A stretch of DNA of 64,000 nucleotides from Branchiostoma floridae (taxonomy: Eukaryota > Chordata > Leptocardii > Amphioxiformes > Branchiostomatidae): positions 24,484,553-24,548,552 of the forward strand of contig NC_049982.1 in NCBI RefSeq assembly GCF_000003815.2. Direction: 5' to 3'. A program made the translations under genes and the position numbers. Shown in pieces: positions 1 through 9,979 of the stretch (positions are counted from its first letter, which is position 1; each line of letters begins with the position of its first letter). The notes under the pieces are model-generated. The model was not told the origin of the DNA. It ran no database searches and saw only the letters and a list, made by a program, of their open reading frames with translations.

Positions 1-1246
1 ACCCGGCTTCACTCCCCTGTCAGCTTTTGATACTATCTTATGCCACCGTAGGATCTGCTTGACGATTAGGCACTTGGGCAGGTAAACAACACTGCATAAC
101 AAAATCTTTTACCAATGAGGTAAGAGATGAGATGATCAGTAACATGATTCAATTGTGGCACGCTGTTACAGTGGTGTTGTCGATACTTGAAACCCACTGT
201 TACAGCGCAAAAGAATCCTTGTTCAGGCAAGTTCTTCTTCACAGTGCTTTACGTGGCTTGGGTCTGTGGGTCTCTAAATGTTGGGTAATCTAAAGATTGA
301 AATGTGTCAGCTATAACTTTATTATCACATTATGTAATCAATGGCGAGCCATCAACGTTTCAGTGCCTATGAGTATAGTCTAAAATTAATGCTTTTCTAT
401 ATAACGACAAATGATTGATGCTATTTTAATAATGTATACTATTTCCATCACATTTGTGGGAGCACCTGTCTTTTCTTAAAACTCTAGTCAATATCAGTGA
501 ATTCTTATACAATGTTGATTTTTACATAATGTTGTGCTGACTATGTATGTGAATGTGAATATTACGAGGAAAGGGGGCAAACTTCCGCACTGGATCACGT
601 TTTTTCAAGGACAGATAGTTACGTGTACCGTCCGAAAATACTTATCGAAAAAACGTACAACACTTGCCTCACAGACCTTGTCTCATGGGAAATTTGCACT
701 ACTACGTACGTACAAAAATACATTATCTCGTCACACTTTTACTTTTTTGGAAGACATTTCCAAAATATAGCTCTACTTCCGTTTCGCTTTCACTTTCCAG
801 GAACGTACTTTATTTATTTTTACAGACTGTCAGGTAAGTCTTCGAATAATTTCTCGGAAGTTCCACTAATTGATGAGTTACCACAATTAAAAACTCGTGA
901 TGCTACCGGAAATGATTATGTTATATCCTTTGGTTTCAGTTCCGCATAACCCCGCACGATCCATTCAAAGGAGGTTGTCAACAACGACAACAAGTAAAAA
1001 AAAAACATTTGCTCTCAGTAGTGTTGTAGATTTTCCCCTTATTTTCAACACATAGCATAGGTTTGCCTTGCTTGTTTACTATACTATACCATCATTCTAT
1101 ATTAAGTCATAGTCAGACAGTTTGTGCTTTGATTTCTGATCCTTAACTATAGAAATCCCAATGTTCGGCACATTAACATTTTAATTGACTCGAGACCCCA
1201 ATTCTTACGTCAGCTGGGTCCATAAAGAGATAGTTTCGAGTTAACG
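1..1246. other. Non-coding flank
   Basis: I see no credible gene here. The open frames between 534 and 949 have no splice context or recognisable motif. On the minus strand this is the 3' side of the C4-like gene. An ATTAAA hexamer (minus strand, 1180-1185) about 60 bases past its stop could be the polyadenylation signal. Confidence 0.5.
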
Positions 1247-3287
1247 TTACTTTGTACAAACTACGCAGGCTATTTCCCGCCCAGCGATATAAGGCCCGCA
1301 CGGCAGCGAGCCACACTGAGCTTCCACGAGATAGAACAGGGCGCCATCTTTGCTCTCGTACGTGCCGATGGCCACATCCGGGTCCTTATCCACGCAGACG
1401 AACTCTGTTCGACCATGGTGGGTCTCGTGGGCACTCATCAGATAACCCTGGTACTCCTTGTGCCAATCTGATGAAGACAAACAAAAATGAATGTTATGGT
1501 CGTAATTTTGAAGCTGAATGTGCATATTTGTCCCCGAGTCCCTCATCATGATGAGGTTCTCACCTGAACAAGTCCTTTTTGATCTCCTTGGTACAATCTA
1601 TACTCAAGATTTATCTTGAGAATGCTCTGCTAAACCGTGTTGAGGTTTAAACTTTTCTTGGCGTGGCCTCTAACCAGCTGTGAGCCAATCAGAGAATCGT
1701 CTAATGTTTCATTGTAGTGAAGCTGATTCTCTGATTGGCTAACAGCTGGTCAGAGGTCATGTCTACAACAGTGGGAGTCAGCCAAGTGTAGCAGAGCCTC
1801 CCCATAGACTATATAGATGGATGGTACATTGTGCAGAGAGCGAGAGACGGTCAAAGGATAGGATGGTGATACATGTATGCTAATTAGAACTTTATCTACA
1901 TGATTAATGAGAGACGTCCTGATTGAGACGTTGTACCAAGCAACCTTGTTGGGAACCTTCCGAATTCCTCTGTCACTATTTCCAAGGCAAAGACTCCACT
2001 GAGCTCGAGACTTGCGTGTGCCATCCTTCTTAATTCTCACAGCAAGGACACGTTCTGCAACTCAGCTAGCGTTTTTATCTGATATAACTCTTTCTTTCTT
2101 TCCTCTTTTCCTCGTAAGCTTTCTTTCCTAAACTATACCTTCCTCGTGATTTCTCCCCTAATAGGTACAACCATAAACGTTTAAATACGTCCACCGTGTC
2201 ATCATATTCCAGGTTGTTTGACCCAAAAAACCGAGCGCACGGATAAAGAACCGTGTTTTGTGGTGATCTGAGATACACACAATAACCATGTGGCTCGCCC
2301 CTGAGGCGATGCCAAAAAAAAAAAAAAAACGCTCACCATTCGGACATGCCGTCCGCGCGGGGATCATGACGGTGCTGGTGCGGGTACGAGCCCGACAGAC
2401 GGCACACGGCACGTCATAGTCCGCCACCGCGGCCACTCCCTCCGCATTCACCGTGGACAAGAAGCCGTCTTGCCCGTGGGTTTGAAATTCCGAACCGTAC
2501 AGGTAGTTCTTTGTCTAAAAAACGACGGTAAATGTGCTATTAACATTTATATGTAATAAACAGGAGTTCCAATATTTCACGACAATATTACGCCAACATT
2601 TATAGTTTCTCGCAAGTCTTGTTTAATTGAAGTTAATTGATCATGTAAATAAGGCTTTGATTAGTATTACAATGTAGAAAAACGATGTTAACTGTATCTC
2701 TGTTATATTCTTATTATTATATTCTAACTGTATCTCTGTTATATTCTGACCCTTGCCTTTTTCCTTATGACTTCAATGAAAAGAGGCCTGCGGCACGATT
2801 TGAGATTTCATGAATAGATAAAGGTTCAAACAAACAAACAAACAAACAAACAAACAAGCAAACAGACCTGAGCGGCATCAGTGTAGTGATCCCATGATAC
2901 ATTGCGGGTGGGTAGACACAGGTAGTTGGAGCCGCCGCCATGTTTGGTGTAGTGGGACCCTCCTGCCACGCCTGTTGTTAACACAACAGAAAAATACCGA
3001 TTTCTCATACAAAAAGACATATAGACAGCAATACACTTTGTATGGTTACGTTTCCTATACCATATGCTGAGTAACCATATCTGTTCTAACAATTTGTATT
3101 GCTTATTATCAGAACTAATTTGTATAACTATGTTCAATTAGGACCCTTTATGTTTAAAGATGTAAACCATGCAGCGTAAATTATGCAAACCATGGCCATA
3201 TTTAGATAGCGGAACATAATGGAACTACAGTACAGTCGCACTCACACACACACATACACACAATCACGCGCACATAAATAAATACAT

Positions 3288-3335
<48 letters not shown>

Positions 3336-3406
3336 ATACCCGAACGCCCGCACATACACAAATGTACACACGCACAAACAGAAAGCGAACGAGAGACGTG
3401 TGTGTG

Positions 3407-3444
<38 letters not shown>

Positions 3445-3762
3445 CGCGCGCGCACGGTGTGTGTGTGTGTGTGTGTGTGTGGAAAAGTGGCAAACTGTTT
3501 CTTACTAATTTCTTATTCATTGTCTCGCTTGCTTTTTTTCTGTGACTTACATCCACATCATCTTGACCATACCATATCATTACGTACCTGTGTAGACGGT
3601 GTCCAAGTCCTTACTCTTCCCGCACACCTCCCGTCCCCACCGGGTGAAGAGCGCCCCTCCCTCCCCCGGGAAGTTGTGCTGGACACTCCGGCTCACCGGC
3701 TCATCTCGGAAGGGTGTCATTTCATCATCGTCCGCTGCGCGGCGTGACCGCACGGCTGCGTC
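1247..3762 (-). CDS. Short-chain collagen C4-like domain, exons 2-5 of a type II membrane protein
   Basis: Four exons join in frame with GT/AG borders: 3762-3588 (175 nt), 2971-2868 (104), 2514-2337 (178) and 1467-1247 (221, TAA at 1247-1249). They encode an extracellular cysteine-rich domain. Landmarks in order are a WGREVC block, a GGSHYTKHGGGSNYLC block, VPCAVCRAR, EYQGYLM, FVCVD, LFYLVEAQCGSLPCGPY and a terminal CVVCTK. This is the layout of proteins annotated short-chain collagen C4-like in cnidarians and amphioxus. I see no Gly-X-Y collagen stretch, so collagen function is doubtful; its biochemical role is unknown to me. Exon 2 begins in phase 0, which fits the phase-0 end of the membrane exon at 16851-17024. 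That would give a 283-residue protein of 852 nt. The plus-strand paralogue is at 19060-27232. Intron 2 contains facing AC and GT tracts. Confidence 0.85.
1664..1759. mobile_element. Small foldback element (about 96 bp)
   Basis: The arms at 1664-1698 and 1725-1759 are imperfect inverted copies of each other, about 35 bp each, around a short loop. Each contains CCAGCTGT- and CCAATCAG-type sequence. It is just upstream, in the minus-strand sense, of C4-like exon 5, so it sits in intron 4. It looks like a MITE or a natural hairpin and has no coding capacity. Confidence 0.6.
3241..3480. repeat. Facing AC and GT microsatellites
   Basis: An AC-rich tract (3241-3334) is followed about 65 bp later by a GT-rich tract (3399-3480). 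Because the two are complementary in inverted order they can form a long hairpin. They lie in intron 2 of the minus-strand C4-like gene. The open frames through them are simple-repeat artefacts. Confidence 0.9.
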
Positions 3763-4265
3763 CTTACGTGTGCAAATGTTTGGCACGTTTAGCATGGCAA
3801 CTAATACTATTCAAAGAACGAAATATCTAAATGCAATACCCAAATCCTATAAAGCATGGAGCAACATACCAACAGCTATACAATCACAACATGCTTTTTA
3901 CACCACTTGAAAACGTTTTTTTTTACATATACCCTAACCTAAATACATGTATTAAAGTTAAGCTGTGGTTGAGAGCGCAGTTGGAGGTAAGATATCCCTT
4001 GCTTGATACTTTGATATTGCCTCCCGTGGTGATACTAATGGTTGACATTTACACAAGTGACGCAAGTTAGCTTATTCTCCTAAGGAACGTGTATATGTTG
4101 TGGAGAAGGTAGGTATTGGTCGAGTTTGTGTGTAGGCGACAAAACATGTACCTTGACCACATCCTTGCTATGCTCCGAGGGTGTCTTTTTTTTACCTCTA
4201 ACTGTTCCATCTCTGACAGACGATAGCTTGTGAACAGACAAATCTTTTGAACCTCCTGCAAAGGA

Positions 4266-4493
4266 ATGATGTATCGTGTCGGCACAACGTTTGTGATTTG
4301 CATAATAACGGTTCCACGTGTGGGAATAGGAACGGAGACAGGACCGGGTTTGAACGTTACGAAAGACAGTGATTTTCGCAGTGACTCATCGCCGCGGAAC
4401 GGATCGTCTGAGAGCTGTGATGACACCTTTGCGGTGTCCAACACATCTGAAATTGGTGTAACATCAGTTCCAACGTTCACAGATGTGTGCTGA
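4266..4493 (+). CDS. Probable GPCR N-terminus, out of frame with the 7TM domain
   Basis: An ATG-started 75-codon frame ends in TGA at 4491-4493. Its Ser/Thr-rich second half has three N-glycosylation sequons (NVT, NGS, NTS), the composition expected of a GPCR extracellular tail. It directly precedes the 7TM frame, which is open only from 4451 and has no usable ATG. A one-base shift between 4451 and 4490 would join them. The shift could be a sequencing error, a polymorphism or a real lesion. Alternatively, the 7TM frame is reached by splicing from an unseen exon. Confidence 0.5.
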   Translation: MMYRVGTTFVICIITVPRVGIGTETGPGLNVTKDSDFRSDSSPRNGSSESCDDTFAVSNTSEIGVTSVPTFTDVC

Positions 4494-5434
4494 ACGAGTC
4501 TTCAACCCCCGACGTTTCTCTGAGTGAGACGAGTGTCTCCGGTGGTGGCCATGGCTCCACTGGAGGTGTGTTTGTGTTGGCCGTTGCTATATGTCTCGGC
4601 GTATGGTCTGTCGTGGCAAACAGCCTCCCACTTGCAGCCATCGTCAAAAACCAACAGCTTCACACGCCCGCGTATATCCTCATGGCTAACCTGGCGGCAA
4701 GCGACGTGCTTGCCGGCATCGTCTTCGTGTTGGCCGGTAGCACGGTTCTTCACTCCATGGTAACGGGGGCCATGCCTTCGGTCATCGTCTCTCGTCTGCG
4801 GTTCACGTCAATCATCCTGTCCGGAGTGTCCTCAGCTAACAGCCTCATGGCCTTGACCGCCGAGCGCTACTGGTTCATCGTCCACGGCCTGACCTACGTC
4901 AACAACGTTACCAACGACAAGTGCAAGGTCGCGATCGTGATCGTGTGGGTGTGGTCAGTCGTGCTGGCTATCGTTCCCTGTTTCGACTGGCACTGTGCGG
5001 GATATTCTGACCAAACGTGTTTGCCAATAGGTGGGGGGCTGTCCTATGGTTCCGTGGTTGTCATTCTAGTGTTCGTTTTCATACCGATGGCGGCGATATT
5101 TCTGTTTAACATGGGGATACTCCGGTGTCTGTGCAAGCACATGAACGCTATTGCGGCACAAGAAGCCGTGGTGGGCGCCCAGCCTAGCACGAGCAAGAAA
5201 TCCGCCATTACCATCATCATCATCACCGTCGTGTTTCTGATCGGATGGCTGCCCATCTTCTCGGCCATGCTGACTAAAGACGCTGAATCCCTGCACAGGA
5301 CGATGGTTTTCGTCATCCTGAACTCATCGATCAACCCTGTCATCTACGGGTTTCGACTGAAGGAGGTTCGTCGGGGAGTTGCACGACTATTCTGTGCAAA
5401 CAGCAGTAGAAACGGTAACATGGAGGAGGACTGA
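4487..5434 (+). CDS. Class A (rhodopsin-like) GPCR, LPA/S1P/cannabinoid-like group
   Basis: This intronless frame codes for a seven-pass plasma-membrane receptor. Numbering from 4487: TM1 28-52 with N45; TM2 61-86 with NLAASD (D73); TM3 100-128 ending in ERY 126-128 in place of DRY; TM4 147-166; TM5 186-214 with P200; TM6 239-262 with GWLP 253-256; TM7 270-292 with NPVIY 283-287. An amphipathic helix 8 follows, with a potential palmitoylation Cys at 303. There is no TM3 cysteine. Instead, two cysteines sit within extracellular loop 2 (C170 and C178), as in the melanocortin/EDG/cannabinoid/adenosine cluster. The ligand cannot be named. The first in-frame ATG falls in TM2, so the true N-terminus lies upstream (see 4266-4493). 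The gene lies inside intron 1 of the minus-strand C4-like gene, on the opposite strand. Confidence 0.85.
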   Translation: MLNESSTPDVSLSETSVSGGGHGSTGGVFVLAVAICLGVWSVVANSLPLAAIVKNQQLHTPAYILMANLAASDVLAGIVFVLAGSTVLHSMVTGAMPSVIVSRLRFTSIILSGVSSANSLMALTAERYWFIVHGLTYVNNVTNDKCKVAIVIVWVWSVVLAIVPCFDWHCAGYSDQTCLPIGGGLSYGSVVVILVFVFIPMAAIFLFNMGILRCLCKHMNAIAAQEAVVGAQPSTSKKSAITIIIITVVFLIGWLPIFSAMLTKDAESLHRTMVFVILNSSINPVIYGFRLKEVRRGVARLFCANSSRNGNMEED

Positions 5435-5494
5435 ATGAAGAGATTTTTCTATTTTATTTTGGACAGACAAGGACAACATGATGTGGCACAGTTC

Positions 5495-5705
5495 TCAAGT
5501 TTTTATAACAGTGTCACATACACAGTACTGACAGAAGGTAAAGGTAGACTTTTCAATTACCTCCACAAACGAAGTCAGGTACCCATTCTTACACCTGAGT
5601 GAAGTGAGGATGGTGTAAAGTGCCTTTCCCAATGGCACAACGTCGGGTGCACGGCGAGTATCGAACTCGAGACCTCTAGCTTCCGAGCCGAAGGAAGGGG
5701 TTGGG
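5495..5705 (-). mobile_element. tRNA-derived SINE, minus strand
   Basis: The minus strand carries a tRNA-like head with a B-box-type GAGTTCGATACTC (5656-5668). A body follows with GGGAAAGGCACTTTACACC and a GGGTACCTGACTTCG block, a composition shared by SINEs of many marine invertebrates. The 3' limit is approximate. Confidence 0.6.
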
Positions 5706-5879
5706 GTTATAGAGTTTTCACCGATAAGAAGAGGGTGAGTTTCCACTCATTTTTCTATTTACCTGTTTATTTGTTATGCTTTTCTACAACAGTTGGTGGT
5801 AGGGTGATACAGGTGTTGATTGCCAAGGTCACATTTTCAAGGCCACCATACGTTTTATAAATTGAATAGGGAAACCTGG

Positions 5880-6015
5880 GATGCCTCTGTAGGTCAACTG
5901 GTAGCAGCCTCACAATTGAGCTTCTGGCTCCAATTAGTTGGGAACTAGGAGAACCCGGCATCTCGGTTGGGGCTGCGCACGTCTTTTGAAAGGGACGTAA
6001 AATGGGGATATATGT
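5880..6015 (+). mobile_element. Probable SINE fragment
   Basis: An A-box-like TAGGTCAACTGG (5890-5901) lies about 90 bp before a GAAAGGGACGTAAAATGGGG tail. This head-plus-tail layout resembles an amphioxus-type SINE. No clean B box is visible, so the assignment is tentative. Confidence 0.4.
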
Positions 6016-7694
6016 ATATATCGACCGAATTGAATCAAAGGGTTTGTCCATTTTGTCATTTTCACAGAATCTATAGAACACAAATATTTCAGATATACAC
6101 AGATATAAACAGATATATACAGATTGTTAGAAGTAGATTTCTCATAGAATGATTGTTGTTTTAAACATTAACAGAATATGACTCACGTTGTACCTTGTGA
6201 AGTTGTCGTTTATCATACTATATGTAATAAGACTTCCTTACAAAAAAGCACAGTCAACAAATAGCGCCTGAAGTTTACCTCGGAATTATGCTGTTGGCAG
6301 TTTGGCATTTCCTTGTCAGTATTGCAATATGCTATAAAGTATGATCATAATTGAAATTTGTTAACTAAAGGCAAGGTCGATTTCAAAGAATGTCACGATT
6401 AATGTTGTAACATATTTGGAACATATTATGTACAAAAGAAAATCTTAATTAAAGGATTTGGTATTGTACGAATACTGTCTTTAGAGTATACACAATTATG
6501 AAAGTTCATAATAAAGTACAAAACTGTAAATCTATGTATATTTTGATGTCACATGTCATAGTTGTTGTATCTCACCACCTCACCGGTTGTTGTACATTGT
6601 TGTTAAAACAACTATGTGTCCTACTAATGATGACACACTTGTCATGGTGTTAGTTTTCGTCATTGTGATAAATTTGGAAAGTCGATATGATTAAATTATT
6701 ACATTCTCCAAAAAAAACGTTGGTTATGATTTCAGTTATGCCATAGTGGAGTGCTGTAGTGTGGGTCCGTATGTAGGTCAATAGAATAACTCATGATATC
6801 TGGTGTTTGAGTTGCCGAAACGAAGGTCAACTTCCTGGCGTTTCCCGTCGGTACTGTAGTGACCTGCATATGTGTGTTTGTTTGCTGACAAAATAACTTT
6901 TAAAAGTTACAGATGGCTTTACATGATATGGATGTGAAGGGGATGGGGTGCAAAAAAAGAAGACGGACAAGTTCGATGATGACCTTCCTAGCGGCGAGTT
7001 ACGGTTCTGCAGCGGAGCTTCAAATTTGGAGGTCAAAGTTACAGGTTAATGATTTTTTGGTTGTGGGCATGTTTTGCGACAGGGAGTAAGTAGCTAAAAT
7101 TTTGAAAAGTTTCTTCAGGTTAGACCCCTGGAAGCTTGGCCTACATGAATTTGGAATTTCCTAATTCTGTCCACTCATCCGTGTGTGCCAACATGGGTCA
7201 ATTATTGTCAGACTGAGAATTGTCCGTTACATCCGTGTTGGAGGCTACGATGACTGGTTTCCATGGTGACAGAGGATCCTTGGCTCCCATTGGACTGTTT
7301 TTATACTGAAAACGAATCCTGAGCTCCTATTGGTAATTGCTGATTTAAAAAAATCACTCTCCTTGCCTAGAGGCCACAAACTCTGAGGGAATAGTTTCCA
7401 TAAAGCCCTGGACATTTAAAATCAGTGTTACACAGGTAACGTACTACACGGCTACGGCCTCCTTTCCACAAGACGGCGATTGCGGAATAACCGCGTACAT
7501 AGCCACCAAGGTTGCAGTTGTGGGGCTCTTGCTTTCTTATCAAACTGGAATACAACGTAAGATTTAAAAAGCAACAAAACACACACAATGTCAAAGAAAA
7601 TTCGGTCTATTATCTGTGAAATTTGTTAGGTGATCCGTCAAAACTTTTGTCCCTCTGTCGTCGCAGGGAGGGCGCAATGAGGTCGCAACGAAGT
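6016..7694. other. Intronic or intergenic DNA without recognisable genes
   Basis: The stretch is AT-rich, and its short frames lack motifs or splice context. It lies within the long intron 1 of the minus-strand C4-like gene, between the GPCR gene and the large TIR element. Confidence 0.5.
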
Positions 7695-8118
7695 CGCCGC
7701 AGTAGTATAGTAGGAACACGCTGCTATTATTTATTCAGGAGCAAGAAGGAGCAGGTCAGAGGTCACATATGATTGATTCTGGCGGTGCAAGGTGGTGCAG
7801 GTTAAAGGTCATCGCCCGCTGATATTATTTATTCAGGCGCAGGTCAGAGGTCATCGTCTGCTGATTTAATTTATTCAGGAGCAGGTCAGAGGTCATGTTA
7901 TGACGGCAAAATCTGGGGGAATAGGTATTTTGTTAGATCTGAGCAGGGGTGAAACCAAGGTAATTATGACAACCCCACTCCACCCCAAATGAACCTCCCC
8001 CATCCCCAATCGTGAACGACATACCCTTATTTGGCCTGGTTCTAAGTCTCTAAGTCACAAAATAAAAACAAAGAAAACATGACAACGTTTGATTTTCCCG
8101 TTCTTTTATTCTGTACTT

Positions 8119-8458
8119 TCAAAAGTCAGCATCCAACGTGAACTGTTGCTGTTCAGAGGAGGACATCACACCCATCTTCTGGTACTCCCCCACCTTTTTC
8201 TCAAAGAAGTTGGTCTTTCCCTCCAGAGAAATGTTCTCCATGAAGTCAAAGGGGTTCTCGCTGTTGTAAAGCTTACTGCACATGAGTTCCCCCCAGCAGC
8301 CTATCTGCGACAAACTCGATGTACTGTTTCATCAGGTCTTGATTCATCCCAATCAGCCTCACGGGAAGAGCTTCCGTCAGGAACTCTTGCTCAATCTTAA
8401 CAGCATTGTCGATAATCTGGTGAATCCGCTCCTCACTAGGCTTATTGGTTGCTTTATT
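8119..8458 (-). pseudogene. RRM2: RRM2 (ribonucleotide reductase small subunit) C-terminal fragment, left TIR
   Basis: The minus strand encodes the C-terminal 110 or so residues of class I ribonucleotide reductase subunit M2. Visible landmarks are [55 protein letters not shown] and the terminal TLDADF that docks to the large subunit. A run of six G (8289-8294 on the minus strand) puts the two halves in different frames, so it cannot make the normal tail. The N-terminal two thirds, with the iron ligands and radical tyrosine, are absent. An AATAAA just after the stop suggests capture of a gene or cDNA 3' end. It is mirrored in the right TIR. Confidence 0.85.
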
Positions 8459-8478
8459 CTAGAGTAGCTATATGTGTT

Positions 8479-8590
8479 GCTCAGGAGTAAAGAAAACTGC
8501 TCCGGAGTAAAATAAACTGCTCCGGAGTAAAAGAAAATTGCTCCGGAGTAGAATAAAGCTGCTCCGGAGTATGCTCCGGAGTAAGTGACA
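8479..8590. repeat. CTCCGGAG palindrome array, left TIR
   Basis: Five perfect TGCTCCGGAGTA units and one variant are spaced about 20 bp apart by A-rich linkers. The mirror copy is at 15011-15122. The same unit recurs in the internal array at 12660-13440. Repeated palindromes near transposon ends are often transposase-binding sites; that role is an inference. Confidence 0.8.
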
Positions 8591-9068
8591 CTGCATGAAA
8601 AGTTGAATATACGGGGTAGAAACTCCTGTTCATGCACCCAGAAACTCGAAATGGTCGGACATTCACGGTACGTATCGCACCGGACATGACGTCTGTCCGG
8701 GCAACTGGTACACCCGAGGATGCACGTAAACGAACCATTTCGTGTCCGGTACGTGTCTATGACCCGTTCTTGACCGTGCATTTAGCCGTAATACTTCTCT
8801 ATATACCCGGACACCCGAGACGTGAGCCGAGCCGCACGGATGCTCTTTGCATAAATTACCGGGCAATTATCACCTAATTATCTACCTCGACTAAAGCGCG
8901 TTCATTACACCCTTTGTTATTAAAACAGTGTTATTTTACCACCCCCTGCGACCCAGGATTTACCCTCCCATCCCCTTCCCATGTAGCTTGTATAAGTTTC
9001 CTTTATTCTTTCAGAATGTGAATTAACTTTGTTTTGTTGTGTTTTTTTTTTTTGTTTAATTTTTTAAA

Positions 9069-9401
9069 CTATTTTGGACTGCTCCTGGTGGGCTCCGTAG
9101 CTCTTTTCGCTTTCAAATATTTGTCAGTCTGCTTCCATAGGTCACTAGCATCCGCGTCTTCACTATTTTCATAAGCAGTCGCCAAACTACTAGTAACAGT
9201 ATAGTCGTTTCCAATTTGTTGACACAAACTCTGTAGATCTCTCGATTTCTGCATTCCTGCTCTCACAAATTCTGTTGTCCAGGTTGTCTTCTTCACAAAC
9301 CGATGCTAGTCAGGAACCCGGCTTGTAAAGTATTCAGTCCATCGTGAAACGGCAGCAGCTAGCCCTTCTCGCGTTCGACGTAGTGACAAAGACCTTTCTT
9401 G
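9069..9401 (-). pseudogene. Unknown coding remnant inside the TIR element, one in-frame stop
   Basis: From a good acceptor (TTTGAGTTTCAG) a frame runs from 9401 to a TAG at 9069-9071, interrupted once by TAG at 9306-9308. The upstream part is basic and the downstream part amphipathic and hydrophilic, with a C-terminal Lys-rich run. I do not recognise the family. It could be a degraded element gene or an exon whose acceptor is GACTAG at 9306. Confidence 0.35.
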
Positions 9402-9879
9402 CTGAAACTCAAACCACACAAAACAACAGCTGGGCTCTTAGGTGCACTGGTTGTTACCCTTTTAAACAGAACTAGGTTCCATGGCGTTGGTAGTTGATCA
9501 TGAATGCAATTCCACAGCAAGATAGTGTCCGGTCTTGACGTACAGTATTTCCAAGCTCTCGTTGTTCACGGGCCATGGGGCCTGGATAGGAGCTGGGTGA
9601 AAGCATTACTTTACAGAAACAAGGCCATCTCCGAATGCCAACTGAAAGATGGGATTGAAAGATTTGAAAATCGCAACACGTGTGCTGATTGGTCTTCAAA
9701 ACTGTTATGTGGAATACAATTGGTGGCGTTTTATGCGCATTTGCATGTAGACAAAGTAAGTCGGAAAGTCTATTGTAGCTGAATTTAGCTTTTTGTCACA
9801 TGGTCGCAATTCACAGACTGTCAAACAATACAGCCAGTCAAACAATACCCACACGGTACTAGGTGGCAAAGTGCAGCTG

Positions 9880-9979
9880 NNNNNNNNNNNNNNNNNNNNN
9901 NNNNNNNNNNNNNNNNNNNNNNNNNNNNNNNNNNNNNNNNNNNNNNNNNNNNNNNNNNNNNNNNNNNNNNNNNNNNNNN
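9880..9979. other. Assembly gap (100 N)
   Basis: One hundred Ns, a conventional gap size, inside the TIR element. Confidence 1.

Larger units (their letters stand above)
7701..8822 (+). repeat. Left terminal inverted repeat (1,122 bp)
   Basis: Outside in, the arm holds the AG-starting terminus, short GAGCAGGTCAGAGGTCA repeats, the RRM2 pseudogene fragment (8119-8458, antisense), an array of CTCCGGAG palindromes (8479-8590) and a CCGGACA-rich inner segment. Against the right arm I noticed only a single substitution in the visible sequence. Confidence 0.9.

Noticed and set aside
1252-1551. Plus-strand 99-residue frame
   Set aside because: Antisense shadow of C4-like exon 5, which has cysteine motifs and splice sites on the minus strand.
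8119-8458. A functional ribonucleotide reductase gene
   Set aside because: Only the C-terminal part is present, with a frameshift identical in both arms, so it is a captured pseudogene fragment.
8377-8877. Frames of 61-134 residues in the TIRs, duplicated at 14733-15224
   Set aside because: They cross the CTCCGGAG array and the inner segment in opposing frames, with no start context or motif. The only recognisable protein signal there is the RRM2 fragment.
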